Source of the DNA: Flavobacterium sp. ZT3R18
GTDB lineage: Bacteria; Bacteroidota; Bacteroidia; Flavobacteriales; Flavobacteriaceae
DNA: 64,000 nt
NCBI RefSeq assembly: GCF_007097385.1
Contig: NZ_VJZS01000016.1
Coordinates: 1 to 64,000 of the forward strand
Reading direction: 5' to 3'
Shown here: positions 34,585 through 43,579 of the stretch, one piece after another
Layout: each line of letters starts with the position of its first letter
Numbering within the stretch: position 1 is the first letter of the stretch
Program-made: the position numbers and the translations under genes
Notes under the pieces: model-generated
Seen by the model: only the letters and a program-made list of their open reading frames with translations
Told to the model about the DNA's origin: nothing
Databases searched by the model: none

Positions 34585-35921
34585 TGAAGAAAATATTTTT
34601 TGTAACCCTTACTCTTTTTGCCTTGAGCGCCCATGCTCAAGACTCGAAGCAGAGTTATTCTTTCTCCTTGCAGCAAGCCATTGACCATGCGCGTGAATAC
34701 AACTATTCCGTCATTAATTCGGGACGTGATATCGAAGCGGCCAAACAAAAAAAATGGGAAACCACTGCAATGGGTTTACCTCAAATTAATGCCGGTCTAG
34801 ATTACACCAACAATTTCGTTTTGCAAAAATCTGTCGTTCCTGCCGAATTTTTTGGAGGTACCCCAGGTGAATATGCTGAAGTGGCATTTGGAACCAAACA
34901 TAATATGGTCGCACGTTCCTCTTTAAGTCAAATTATTTTTGACGGCTCCTATATTGTGGCACTTCAAGCCTCTAAAACATACTTGAAGTATTACGAAAAT
35001 GCAAAGCAAAGAACTGATATAGACATCAAGGAAATGGTCATTAACTCTTACGGAAATGTATTATTGGCCAAAGAAAACATCGCTATCCTAGAAAAAAACA
35101 TCGCTTCCTTACAAAAAACGTTAAACGACACTAAAGCCATTTACAAAAACGGTTTAATCGAAGAAGAAAGTGTCGAACAACTAGAAATTACCCTTGCCTC
35201 ATTAGAAAGCACCTTAAACTACAACAAACGTTTACTGGATATTACCTATAAAATGTTGAAGATCAATCTGGGTATAGAAATCTCCGACCAATTAACACTG
35301 ACCGACAAACTAGAAGACTTGACGCTTCAGAATATGGATTTGGCCTTTTCGGCAAACGAATTTAATGTAAATGACAACATAAACCATAAAATAGCGCTGA
35401 ATTTCGAAGAGCGAAGAGAGTTGGAATACAAATTGGAAAGAAGTAAAGCTTTGCCTTCGTTATCCGCCACTGTTAATTTTGGATACACTGCTTTTAAAGA
35501 TGAGTTTCAATTTTTTACACAAAACCAAAACTGGTTCAACTATTCTAACTTAGGGGTTAGCCTTAATGTGCCAATATTTAGCAGTTTGGCCAGAAGTTCC
35601 AGAACCCAACAGGCAAAAATTGCTTTAGATCAAGCCAAAACACAATTGAGCGAAACAGAGCAAAAATTAAAATTACAATATGCTACTGCCAAAAGTGAAT
35701 ATGAATACAGTATTGCAGACTATGCAACAGCAAAAAACAATTTAAACCTAGCGGAAAGAATAGAGAAAAAGCAGCAAATTAAATTTACGGAAGGACTCTC
35801 TACCAGTTTTGACTTTAATGATGCGCAGCGTCAATTGTATACCGCTCAACAAAAATACTTAGAAACTATGGTCAACATAGTGAACAAAAAAGCCAGCTTA
35901 GAAAAAATCATCACTCAATAA
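34584..35921 (+). CDS. TolC-family outer-membrane efflux channel 2
   Basis: A 445-residue outer-membrane efflux protein with a signal peptide (cleavage after 'LSAHAQ', residue 19) and two OEP repeats: 'SFSLQQAIDHAREYNYSVIN' in the first half and 'VPIFSSLARSSRTQQAKIALDQAKTQL' in the second. Same length as TolC-1 but clearly diverged, so the two cassettes probably export different substrates. It is translationally coupled to tetR-2 and followed after 110 bp by the adaptor. Confidence 0.93.
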   Translation: MKKIFFVTLTLFALSAHAQDSKQSYSFSLQQAIDHAREYNYSVINSGRDIEAAKQKKWETTAMGLPQINAGLDYTNNFVLQKSVVPAEFFGGTPGEYAEVAFGTKHNMVARSSLSQIIFDGSYIVALQASKTYLKYYENAKQRTDIDIKEMVINSYGNVLLAKENIAILEKNIASLQKTLNDTKAIYKNGLIEEESVEQLEITLASLESTLNYNKRLLDITYKMLKINLGIEISDQLTLTDKLEDLTLQNMDLAFSANEFNVNDNINHKIALNFEERRELEYKLERSKALPSLSATVNFGYTAFKDEFQFFTQNQNWFNYSNLGVSLNVPIFSSLARSSRTQQAKIALDQAKTQLSETEQKLKLQYATAKSEYEYSIADYATAKNNLNLAERIEKKQQIKFTEGLSTSFDFNDAQRQLYTAQQKYLETMVNIVNKKASLEKIITQ

Positions 35922-36031
35922 CGATTCTCAATAAAAACACACACATGAAATCGCCATGACTCCGTTTGTCGCAAACACCAATAAAGATCTGGCGATACCA
36001 TATTCCTTTAAAAAACAAATATTATCTACAT

Positions 36032-37174
36032 ATGAAAAAAATAATCATCCTAATCACACTTTCAGTGGTATTGATTGCCTGTAATTCATCAGAAAAAAAA
36101 CAATCCATCGACGCCCTTATTGAATCGAAAGATATAAAAGCGATCACCGCAAAAAAGGCAGAACTTCAATCGCAATTAAGCCAACTCGATGACGCATTGG
36201 CCACATTGGATGTAAACAAGGAAACTGTGGCATTGGTTTCGGTAGTGCAATTGAAAGACACGGTTTTCAACCATTATCTTGAAATACAAGGTAGCATTAA
36301 CACCAATGAGAATGTTTTAATTCAACCTGAATTTCCGGGAAATCTTGTTGAACTGAATGTAAAAGCTGGGCAAAATGTAACCAAAGGGCAAGTTTTAGGT
36401 CGTACTGATGACGGTGGTATGAGCCAACAGCTAGCTAGTGCCGAAAATCAATATGCATTGGCCAAAACGACTTTTGAACGTCAAAAAAATCTATGGAAAC
36501 AAAAAATTGGTTCAGAGATACAGTACCTCCAAGCTCAAACACAAATGATTTCGGCTCAAAAAGGAGTGGCGCAAATCAAAGCACAAATAGCCAAAACAGT
36601 AATCAGAGCTCCGTTTTCGGGAACTATAGACGAGGTTTTTGTAGAAAAAGGAGAAGTAGTTGCTGCCAGTCCACAAGGATTAATGCGAATCGTAAATTTA
36701 GGAAATATGTATGTTTCGACTTCTATTCCGGAAACCTATATCGGTAAACTAAAAATAGGCACAGAAGTAGATGTATTCTTAACTTCATTGGGTAAAACCT
36801 ACAAAGGAAAAGTACGCCAGATTGGTAATTTTATCAATCCAAACAACAGAAGTTTCGGAATCGAAGTAAGCGTTCCCAATCCAGAAAACTTATTGCGCCC
36901 TAACCAAGTTGCCAAACTAAAAGTTATCGATTATGTTAGCCCAAATGCGGTGGTTGTGCCTACGAATGTGATTCAGCAGGATGGGCAGAAAAACAGTTTT
37001 GTATATACGGTTACCAACTCGAACGGAAAAACGGGAGTTGCCAAAAAAGTGATTGTGAAAACAGGTCAATCCTCTGATAATGCAACCGAAGTTTTAAGCG
37101 GTTTAGATGCCAATGCCATAATTGTTACCGAAGGGATGAATACCATTTCGGATGGAATGAAACTGAACTTTTAA
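36032..37174 (+). CDS. RND periplasmic adaptor lipoprotein (HlyD/MFP family) 2
   Basis: A 380-residue membrane-fusion protein. The start at 36032 (MKKIIIL) is chosen because it yields a lipoprotein signal with lipobox 'LIAC' (Cys about 16); an upstream in-frame start adds 22 residues with no signal character. A coiled segment at about 35-65 ('KAITAKKAELQSQLSQLDDAL') precedes the lipoyl halves ('LVELNVKAGQNVTKGQVLG' and 'KTVIRAPFSGTIDEVFVEKGEVV') and the barrel domain ('IPETYIGKLKIGTEVDVFL'). Unlike adaptor 1 it is lipid-anchored. It partners TolC-2 and RND pump 2. Confidence 0.92.
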   Translation: MKKIIILITLSVVLIACNSSEKKQSIDALIESKDIKAITAKKAELQSQLSQLDDALATLDVNKETVALVSVVQLKDTVFNHYLEIQGSINTNENVLIQPEFPGNLVELNVKAGQNVTKGQVLGRTDDGGMSQQLASAENQYALAKTTFERQKNLWKQKIGSEIQYLQAQTQMISAQKGVAQIKAQIAKTVIRAPFSGTIDEVFVEKGEVVAASPQGLMRIVNLGNMYVSTSIPETYIGKLKIGTEVDVFLTSLGKTYKGKVRQIGNFINPNNRSFGIEVSVPNPENLLRPNQVAKLKVIDYVSPNAVVVPTNVIQQDGQKNSFVYTVTNSNGKTGVAKKVIVKTGQSSDNATEVLSGLDANAIIVTEGMNTISDGMKLNF

Positions 37175-37319
37175 AATGATTTTTGATTGCAGATTAACGA
37201 TTTTCGATTGCAGATTTCTGTGGCCATCAATCGTTATTCATATCAATAAATCGTACATAGTAACGATTACGAATCATACATCAAAAATCTCAAATCGTTA
37301 ATCAAAAATCTCAAATCAA
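37175..37319 (+). repeat. Intra-operon hairpin region (GATTTTTGATT repeats)
   Basis: Direct copies of GATTTTTGATTGCAGATTAACG at the left and complementary CGTTAATCAAAAATC copies at the right. The arms can pair over most of the gap. It lies directly before the RND-2 start codon. Confidence 0.65.
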
Positions 37320-40300
37320 ATGAGCCATCAAAATAAAGAATTCGGAATATCAAGTTGGGCTGTCGAAAATCGAGTTACAGTATATATCTTGACTTTATTG
37401 ATCGTTATCACTGGAGTTATTGCCTATGTTACGATGCCCCGAGAAGATTTTCCGGAAATTATAGAAAACAAGATTTACATCTCTTCCGTTTTTCCTGGAA
37501 ACTCGGCTGAGGATGTAGAGAAATTGATTGTCAAACCACTCGAAAAGGAAATTAAAAACATCAGCGGAGTAGACAAAATTACTTCTAGCTCTTTTCAGGA
37601 TTATGGAATGATCATCGTGGAATTTGGAGACAAAGTAACCATCGAAATTGCCAAATCAAGAGTTAAGGACAAAGTAGATATCGTAAAAGCAGATACCGAT
37701 TGGCCTAATCTTGACAATGGAAGCAAAGTGGAGCCGAGTGTATTTGATTTGAACATTTCGGAAGAAGTGCCCATTCTAAACATCAATTTACAGGGAAATT
37801 ATACGACTCAACAACTAAAAAAATACGGAGAACAACTTCAAGATGATATTGAGGAAATTGCCGAAGTAAAAAAAGTAGACATACTGGGTGTAGACGATAA
37901 AGAGGTAGAGATTGCCGTTGACATTTTCAAAATGACGGCTGCACAAGTATCTTTTGACGATATTCAAAATGCAGTGAAATATGAGAATATGACGCTTTCG
38001 GGCGGAAATTTAATTTCGCAAGGTTCTAGAAACAACATTAGAATTGTTGGGGAAATCAAAGACCCAAAAGAACTGGAAAACATCATTGTAAAACACAATG
38101 GCGGAACCGTGTACCTGAAAGATATCGCAGTAGTTAGTTTTAAAGAAAAAGAAAAAACTACTTATGCCCGTGAGAAAGGAACCGAAGTTGTGATGCTGAG
38201 CGTAAAAAAACGTTCCAATCAAAACATGATTTCGGCTATTGAACAGGTAAAAGAAAAAATCGAAGCAGCCAAAGCATCGTACTTGCCTTCTAACTTGAAA
38301 ATTGAATTGACAAACGATCAATCTTCACGAGTTGAACATCAAGTAGATGAACTTTCGAACCACATCATCTTCGGAATTGTGTTGGTAATGATCGTGTTGA
38401 TGTTTACCATGGGATTACGAAACTCTTTGTTTGTGGGTGCTGCTATCCCTTTATCCATGCTAATGGCGTTTAGTATTCTTTCCGCCTTTGGCTTGACCCT
38501 AAATACCATGGTACTTTTCGGATTGGTTATGGGACTGGGAATGCTGGTAGACGACGGAATTGTAGTGGTCGACAACGTATTTGCCAATATGAAAAAAGGA
38601 ATGAATCGTGTACAAGCCTCGAAAGTAGGTATTGGCGAAATCGCCTGGCCGGTAATTTCCTCAACAGCAACTACCTTAATGGCATTTTTACCATTTGCCT
38701 TGTGGCCTGGAACTATGGGAAAATTCATGAAATATTTCCCAATTACATTAACCGTTACCCTATCTGCTTCTTTATTTGTAGCAATGGTAGTCAATGCGGC
38801 AATGACAGGAGGATCGATGGATATTGAAGACAAAAATGTGACTAAAAAAAGTTTGAAATTTTACACCAAAACATTTCTTGTTCTTGCAATAGTTTTTGGA
38901 TTATTAGGGCATTTTTCAGGAATTTCTTTTGGCTTCCTTGGTATAAATTTTAATAGTACATTTCAAAAAGCTATTTGTCATATTTCCATCATATCTCTTG
39001 GATTAATGTGGTTGTATAAATTGAAGTTGTACCAATGGACACAAGATTTCCAACACGACTTTTTTCCAAGAATGGAAGACAAATACAAAATCTTTTTATC
39101 AAAAATCCTTACCAAAAAGAAAGCTTGGATTGCCTTGGCAGGAATTATAGGAATGTTGTTTTTCTCTTTCATCCTTTTGGGGATATTCCCTAGAAAAGTA
39201 TTGTTCTTTCCAGACAATATCCCGAATCAGGTTATTACCTATATCGAGTACCCACAAGGAACCGATATTGATAAAACCAATAAGGCTACCCTATTTGTAG
39301 AAAAACAGGTTATTGAAGTTTTAAGCAAATATGTCGACAAGAAAACAGGCAAAAACTACTTGGCGGAATCTATCGTGTCTCAAGTGGGAGTTGGTGCTGG
39401 AAATCCAAACGTAGATGCAGGATCTGCTTCCGAAACTCCTTTTAAAGGTAAAGTGACTGTCAATTTCTCCGAATTTAAATTCAGAAGAGGAATCAACACA
39501 GGGGATATTCTGGAAGAAATTAGACGCAAGGTAACCGGAATTGCCGGAGCCACCGTAACGGTAGAAAAAGACGCGAACGGACCACCAGCCGGTTACCCAG
39601 TCAGCATACAATTAACAGGTATTGATTATGATGAAATGCTGAAGGAAGCCGACAAAATGATTGCGTTTATCAATTCTAAAAATATTCCTGGTATCGAAAG
39701 ATTGAGCATCGATGTCAATAAAGAAAGCCCTGAACTAGAGGTAAAAGTAGACCGTGTAAGTGCGGGAAGTTTAGGAGTTTCTACAGGACAGCTGGGATTC
39801 AATTTGCGCCGTTCGGTGTACGGACAAGAGATTTCAACGTACAAAGAAGGAGATGATGATTACAACATTACCATGCGCATGCAGGATGATCAACGTAAGA
39901 ATGAAAACGTGTTGTTCAATCAGTCTTTAACGTTCCGAAATCAGAACAACGGGCAAATGATGCAAGTACCCATTTCGGCTGTTTCCGAAACGGAGAAAAC
40001 AACCACTTACAATCAGATCAAAAGGAAAAACCAAAAACGTATCATGACGATTTATTCAAACGTCTTGACGGGTTATAATGGTGATGAAATTACCAAACAA
40101 ATCGCAGCTGATTTAAAAGGATATGAATTACCAAAAACCGTAAGTTATTCCTTCTCTGGAGTACAGGAAGAGCAAGGCAAAAACCAAAGCTTCTTGATGT
40201 ATGCCCTGTTTTTGGCGCTGTCTGGAATTACCATCATTATCGTGTTGCAGTTTAATTCGGTTTCAAAATCTATGGTGATTTTATTTACCGTATTACTGAG

Positions 40301-40820
40301 TTTCAGTGGGGTGTTTTACGGATACGTCATTGCCAACATGGATTTCGTGATCCTAATGACCATGATGGGAATCATTTCCCTGGCGGGTATTGTGGTAAAG
40401 AACGGAATTGTATTAATGGATTTCTTTGTCTTATTGTTAGACAAAAAAGTAGCCGATAATCATTTAGAAAGCCATGACGATCTAACTTTAGACGAAATCA
40501 AAGAAGTAATCATTGAGTCTGGTAAATCAAGGTTGCGTCCTGTATTGCTAACCGCTTTGACAGCTGTTTTGGGATTAATCCCACTGGCCATCGGACTGAA
40601 TTTTGACTTCTTCTCCTTAGTAACCGACCTGAATCCGCACATCTTCATGGGAGGAGACAACGTGATCTTCTGGGGACCATTGGCCTGGACCATCATCTTC
40701 GGATTGACCTACGCCACGGTATTAACCTTGGTAATGGTGCCGGTGATGTTCTATCTGGTTAAGAGAACCAAATATTGGTTAAGAGACCGCAGAAATAAAA
40801 GAGCCGCACTGGAAGATTAA
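37320..40820 (+). CDS. RND-type efflux pump 2 with extra membrane insertion
   Basis: A 1166-residue pump, about 100 residues longer than typical AcrB homologues. TM1 is at about 16-36. TM4 has the proton-relay pair in 'MGLGMLVDDGIVVVDNV' and TM10 the Lys in 'GIVVKNGIVLMDF'. Between TM6 and TM7, at about 505-570, an additional segment carries two or more hydrophobic stretches ('FLVLAIVFGLLGHFSGISFG', 'AICHISIISLGLMWLYKL'). The periplasmic porter motif 'SSVFPGNSAEDVEKLIVKPLEKEI' is well kept. It belongs to a different subfamily from pump 1. It ends at a strong terminator. Confidence 0.94.
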   Translation: MSHQNKEFGISSWAVENRVTVYILTLLIVITGVIAYVTMPREDFPEIIENKIYISSVFPGNSAEDVEKLIVKPLEKEIKNISGVDKITSSSFQDYGMIIVEFGDKVTIEIAKSRVKDKVDIVKADTDWPNLDNGSKVEPSVFDLNISEEVPILNINLQGNYTTQQLKKYGEQLQDDIEEIAEVKKVDILGVDDKEVEIAVDIFKMTAAQVSFDDIQNAVKYENMTLSGGNLISQGSRNNIRIVGEIKDPKELENIIVKHNGGTVYLKDIAVVSFKEKEKTTYAREKGTEVVMLSVKKRSNQNMISAIEQVKEKIEAAKASYLPSNLKIELTNDQSSRVEHQVDELSNHIIFGIVLVMIVLMFTMGLRNSLFVGAAIPLSMLMAFSILSAFGLTLNTMVLFGLVMGLGMLVDDGIVVVDNVFANMKKGMNRVQASKVGIGEIAWPVISSTATTLMAFLPFALWPGTMGKFMKYFPITLTVTLSASLFVAMVVNAAMTGGSMDIEDKNVTKKSLKFYTKTFLVLAIVFGLLGHFSGISFGFLGINFNSTFQKAICHISIISLGLMWLYKLKLYQWTQDFQHDFFPRMEDKYKIFLSKILTKKKAWIALAGIIGMLFFSFILLGIFPRKVLFFPDNIPNQVITYIEYPQGTDIDKTNKATLFVEKQVIEVLSKYVDKKTGKNYLAESIVSQVGVGAGNPNVDAGSASETPFKGKVTVNFSEFKFRRGINTGDILEEIRRKVTGIAGATVTVEKDANGPPAGYPVSIQLTGIDYDEMLKEADKMIAFINSKNIPGIERLSIDVNKESPELEVKVDRVSAGSLGVSTGQLGFNLRRSVYGQEISTYKEGDDDYNITMRMQDDQRKNENVLFNQSLTFRNQNNGQMMQVPISAVSETEKTTTYNQIKRKNQKRIMTIYSNVLTGYNGDEITKQIAADLKGYELPKTVSYSFSGVQEEQGKNQSFLMYALFLALSGITIIIVLQFNSVSKSMVILFTVLLSFSGVFYGYVIANMDFVILMTMMGIISLAGIVVKNGIVLMDFFVLLLDKKVADNHLESHDDLTLDEIKEVIIESGKSRLRPVLLTALTAVLGLIPLAIGLNFDFFSLVTDLNPHIFMGGDNVIFWGPLAWTIIFGLTYATVLTLVMVPVMFYLVKRTKYWLRDRRNKRAALED

Positions 40821-40844
40821 ACCCCAGTACAGCTCTAAATAAAT

Positions 40845-40887
40845 AAAACCACTCCGCTCTACAATTTGAGCATGGAGTGGTTTTTTG
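40845..40887 (+). terminator. Terminator of efflux operon 2
   Basis: Stem AAAACCACTCC with GGAGTGGTTTT, inner pairs GCTC and GAGC, T run. A hairpin with the same CCACTCC arms is used at 43488. Confidence 0.87.
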
Positions 40888-40921
40888 GTTGGCGGATTCA
40901 AGTCATAAAAACAACTTATTT

Positions 40922-40955
40922 TACAAATATCATTTGGGCGTAACCCCATTAAGGA
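40922..40955. repeat. Fragment of GGGCGTAACCCC element
   Basis: TTGGGCGTAACCCCATTA matches the first part of the element at 8412-8560; the rest is absent, so it is a truncated copy. Confidence 0.6.
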
Positions 40956-41021
40956 ATCAAGAAGTCTTTCGTAATTTCAATCAAATATTTATACCCAACA
41001 GATCTTGAAATTTTCGCTTAT

Positions 41022-41048
41022 CCTAACAGGTTTTTTCAACCTGTTAGG
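41022..41048. repeat. CCTAACAGG hairpin 1
   Basis: CCTAACAGGTT and AACCTGTTAGG around a short T-rich loop. Preceded by CAATCAAATATTTA, as is hairpin 2, so the two form a tandem unit of about 60 bp. Confidence 0.75.
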
Positions 41049-41080
41049 TATTCCTTTGTTTAGTTCAATCAAATATTTAG

Positions 41081-41110
41081 ACCTAACAGGTTAAAAAAAA
41101 CCTGTTAGGT
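41081..41110. repeat. CCTAACAGG hairpin 2
   Basis: ACCTAACAGGTT and AACCTGTTAGGT around an A-rich loop. Together with hairpin 1 it occupies the 390-bp gap (40888-41281), in which I see no gene. Confidence 0.75.
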
Positions 41111-41222
41111 ACAACACAAAACCTATTAGATATTAGAATTTACCTAAAACTTCAGATGTCAAAAAAATCCAATATAGCAAAGAATTGATATTGGAAAATA
41201 AAATATTTCACTTTTTGTACTT

Positions 41223-41230
41223 TACCTTTG
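41223..41230 (+). promoter_or_regulatory. -7 box (TACCTTTG) of DUF3754 gene
   Basis: TACCTTTG fits TAnnTTTG and lies 51 bp upstream of the ATG at 41282. Confidence 0.5.
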
Positions 41231-41281
41231 CCGAACTTATAAAACAATATTTCCATTAAAGTCAAAGGCACCGAATTCAAT

Positions 41282-42520
41282 ATGAAACGAGAACACTACA
41301 TCCCATTTGATAAGGAATTCTTACTCGAACAACAACTTGTAGAATATGCTGAAGATAAAAAAGAGGTCGAAGATTTCAAAAAGCTATTTGATATAATTGA
41401 ACATTATTTTCATTACGAAGCATTTAATCTAATCCGTAATTTAAAACAAAATTATGCGGCATTCAACCCAGATATACATCCAAAAGAACGAGCGGCATAT
41501 ATTGACAAAAGCAACTTTTCACTTTTCAAAGAAACACTTCTTAAGGTCCTAGATAGAGGTAATTACAGTCGTGTAGATCAAGAAACTTTAGACAATGCTT
41601 TCAAAGATTCCGATTTAATAGGGCTAAAACTTGCCATTGACTTAGATGCCTACAAAGAGCATGAAATATATGTTCGAGGTCAGCATACAACGATAGAAAA
41701 AGTGAGCAAGTTCATTTTTTGGAAGAAAGAAATTGAAATTGAATACTATGATCGTGTTATGATTTATCTTAATTATCACGATGCAAATTACTATACCAAA
41801 AAGAAAGTAGGCTTAGACAAAATGCCCATTGATCCTGGGTCTATAGTATTAAAAATCTTCAAACGGGTACCTAAAAACGATCTAGAAACCATATTCCCGA
41901 ATGCAGTTCCAAAAATGTCATTAACCGACAAAATACTGTTATGGGTTCCTGGACTTGTCGGAGGAATTTCATTATTGAGTGCCAAAGTCATTCCAGCATT
42001 GATTGCAATGCAGGTGGCATACCAATCTGGCGAAACTATTGATTTATTAAACAGTAAAACGTCTCTAAATCAAGGTTTAATTGCGCTTGGCATATTGGGT
42101 GCGTACTTGTTCCGTCAATACAATAACTTTGTAAACAAGAAGATAAAATATTCAAAAATGCTTTCGGATAGCCTTTATTTCAAAAATCTAGGAAATAATA
42201 GCGGCGCCTTTTATTCTTTATTGAACTCTTCCGAAGAAGAAGTGCTCAAGGAAACCATCTTGGCATACTCCTTTTTAAACAGAAGCAAAACCCCATTAAC
42301 AGAAACAGAACTTGATCATCAAATTGAATCATGGTTTAAAACAAAGCACAATACAGACCTTGATTTTGATGTAAAAGAGGCACTGCAGAAATTAAAAAAC
42401 GCTGGTCTCGGATCAGAAACCAATGGTAAATGGGAAGTTATTCCTTTGGACAAAGCCCTCATTAGAATAGACGAGATATGGGATAGCGTCTTTGAGTATA
42501 ATCAAGTAAGTACGAATTAG
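41282..42520 (+). CDS. DUF3754 (TMEM143-like) membrane protein
   Basis: A 412-residue protein with the DUF3754 layout. A soluble N-terminal domain starts 'MKREHYIPFDKEFLLEQQL'. Two transmembrane helices follow at about 222-250 ('WVPGLVGGISLLSAKVIPALI') and 268-286 ('GLIALGILGAYLF'). The family signature 'SLYFKNLGNNSGAFYSLLNSSEEEVLKETILAYSFL' is at about 297-333 and is followed by a winged-helix-like tail. Homologues occur in bacteria and in mitochondria of eukaryotes; the function is unknown. It stands alone between repeat-rich gaps. Confidence 0.85.
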   Translation: MKREHYIPFDKEFLLEQQLVEYAEDKKEVEDFKKLFDIIEHYFHYEAFNLIRNLKQNYAAFNPDIHPKERAAYIDKSNFSLFKETLLKVLDRGNYSRVDQETLDNAFKDSDLIGLKLAIDLDAYKEHEIYVRGQHTTIEKVSKFIFWKKEIEIEYYDRVMIYLNYHDANYYTKKKVGLDKMPIDPGSIVLKIFKRVPKNDLETIFPNAVPKMSLTDKILLWVPGLVGGISLLSAKVIPALIAMQVAYQSGETIDLLNSKTSLNQGLIALGILGAYLFRQYNNFVNKKIKYSKMLSDSLYFKNLGNNSGAFYSLLNSSEEEVLKETILAYSFLNRSKTPLTETELDHQIESWFKTKHNTDLDFDVKEALQKLKNAGLGSETNGKWEVIPLDKALIRIDEIWDSVFEYNQVSTN

Positions 42521-42669
42521 TAGGCTATTAGAAAAACGCGAAATAGAAGCGATACAAGCAGCTCCGCTCCCGATAATTATCGGGATTAATACCATGACGC
42601 TTAATTTTTGTTGAGGCCATTTTCTGAATTGTGTTTTCAGAAAATAAAATGTAATGTTTATGTAGAAAA

Positions 42670-42984
42670 TCAATCCGATTTTAGCAAAAGTTTATTTATG
42701 CTTTTTGGGTCTCTTCTGTCGTCTATAACGATTTTGACAAAAATAGTATTGTTCTCAAAAGAAAAAAATACCGAAATATGGTTATAAGTAAAATAAAAAA
42801 GATTTTCAACAGATGTTCTTTGAGGCAATGCAATCGAAAAATCCAGTGTTCTTAATTCCTCTTTAATCTCTCGATATAACTTTGTACTATACGTTTTACT
42901 TTTATTTCTTTGGGTGTAATAACGCGTTATCTCAAACATATCAAGCTCTGCTTCTCGTAGCCAACTTACTTTTCGTTTAGCCAT
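42670..42984 (-). CDS. RelE/ParE-family toxin
   Basis: A 104-residue protein of the ParE/RelE type: 'VSWLREAELDMFEITRYYTQRNKSKTYSTKLYREIKEEL' forms the N-terminal helical hairpin, then 'LFYFTYNHISVFFSFENNTIFVKIVIDDRRDP' gives the core strands and the C-terminal Arg-rich element. The 'DDRRDP' ending is common in ParE-like toxins. It is encoded after, and overlaps by 19 bp, the antitoxin gene. The order antitoxin-toxin is classic. Confidence 0.85.
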   Translation of the reverse strand: MAKRKVSWLREAELDMFEITRYYTQRNKSKTYSTKLYREIKEELRTLDFSIALPQRTSVENLFYFTYNHISVFFSFENNTIFVKIVIDDRRDPKSINKLLLKSD

Positions 42985-43196
42985 GCTTCAAACTTTCTGT
43001 CCATTTCCGCTTGGTCGATATAATCACCATCCAAAAGTTGTTGCTCCGCAATTTTAAGCTTGTCCAATTGTGCCTCCGAAAGCACATAAACTTTTTCGTC
43101 TTTATCAACCAGTTTTTTTATCTTTCCTAACACCAAATCATCATCTATTAGATTGATTTTTGAAACCAAATACTTTTTTAATTCTAAAGTTGCCAT
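42966..43196 (-). CDS. Antitoxin of RelE/ParE-type pair
   Basis: A 76-residue acidic and helical protein ('MATLELKKYLVSKINLIDDDLVLGKIKKLVD'), resembling small antitoxins that precede ParE-like toxins in Bacteroidota. The C-terminal 'QAEMDRKFEAWLNEK' is the likely toxin-binding helix. A -7 box and a small palindrome lie within 25 bp upstream, consistent with autorepression. Confidence 0.8.
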   Translation of the reverse strand: MATLELKKYLVSKINLIDDDLVLGKIKKLVDKDEKVYVLSEAQLDKLKIAEQQLLDGDYIDQAEMDRKFEAWLNEK

Positions 43197-43200
43197 AACT

Positions 43201-43220
43201 AATTTGTTTCTACAAATTTA
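43201..43220 (-). promoter_or_regulatory. Operator palindrome and -7 box of TA pair
   Basis: AATTTGT-TTCT-ACAAATT is a perfect 7-bp-arm palindrome (43201-43218) that overlaps the minus-strand -7 box TAAATTTG (43213-43220), 17 bp before the antitoxin start. A repressor bound here would block the promoter. Confidence 0.6.
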
Positions 43221-43487
43221 CATAGTATTTTCTGTTTATATTTTTTTTAGCTTATTTTTTTCTTTCACATCAAATGAAATCGCTCCCCACAATTATATGT
43301 TTCATGAAAATTACTTATAATTGTTTGCTATAGAAAAAAAGACCTTAAAATCTAATTATTAATACTTTACAAATAACTGCATACCAAGCCCTATATTATA
43401 TTTTTCTTTTCTTGGCTTCCATTTTTCTAAATGGTTTGCTCTTAAATAAAAAGGACCGCAAAAAACATTTGAACAAAGATATTTCAA

Positions 43488-43527
43488 AAAAAACCACTCC
43501 TTAATTTGAGATCGGAGTGGTTTTTTG
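43488..43527. terminator. Bidirectional terminator
   Basis: AAACCACTCC with GGAGTGGTTT, loop of about 13, T run on one side and A run on the other. It follows the minus-strand metallopeptidase gene, 53 bp after its stop. The rest of 43221-43487 shows no gene. Confidence 0.83.
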
Positions 43528-43579
43528 TTTTTCTAAAGGGCAGTATTTTTTTACGATGCCAGTATTTTAGTGCTCAACA

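Noticed and set aside
35966..36031. Longer start of adaptor 2
   Set aside because: It would bury the lipoprotein signal 22 residues inside the protein.
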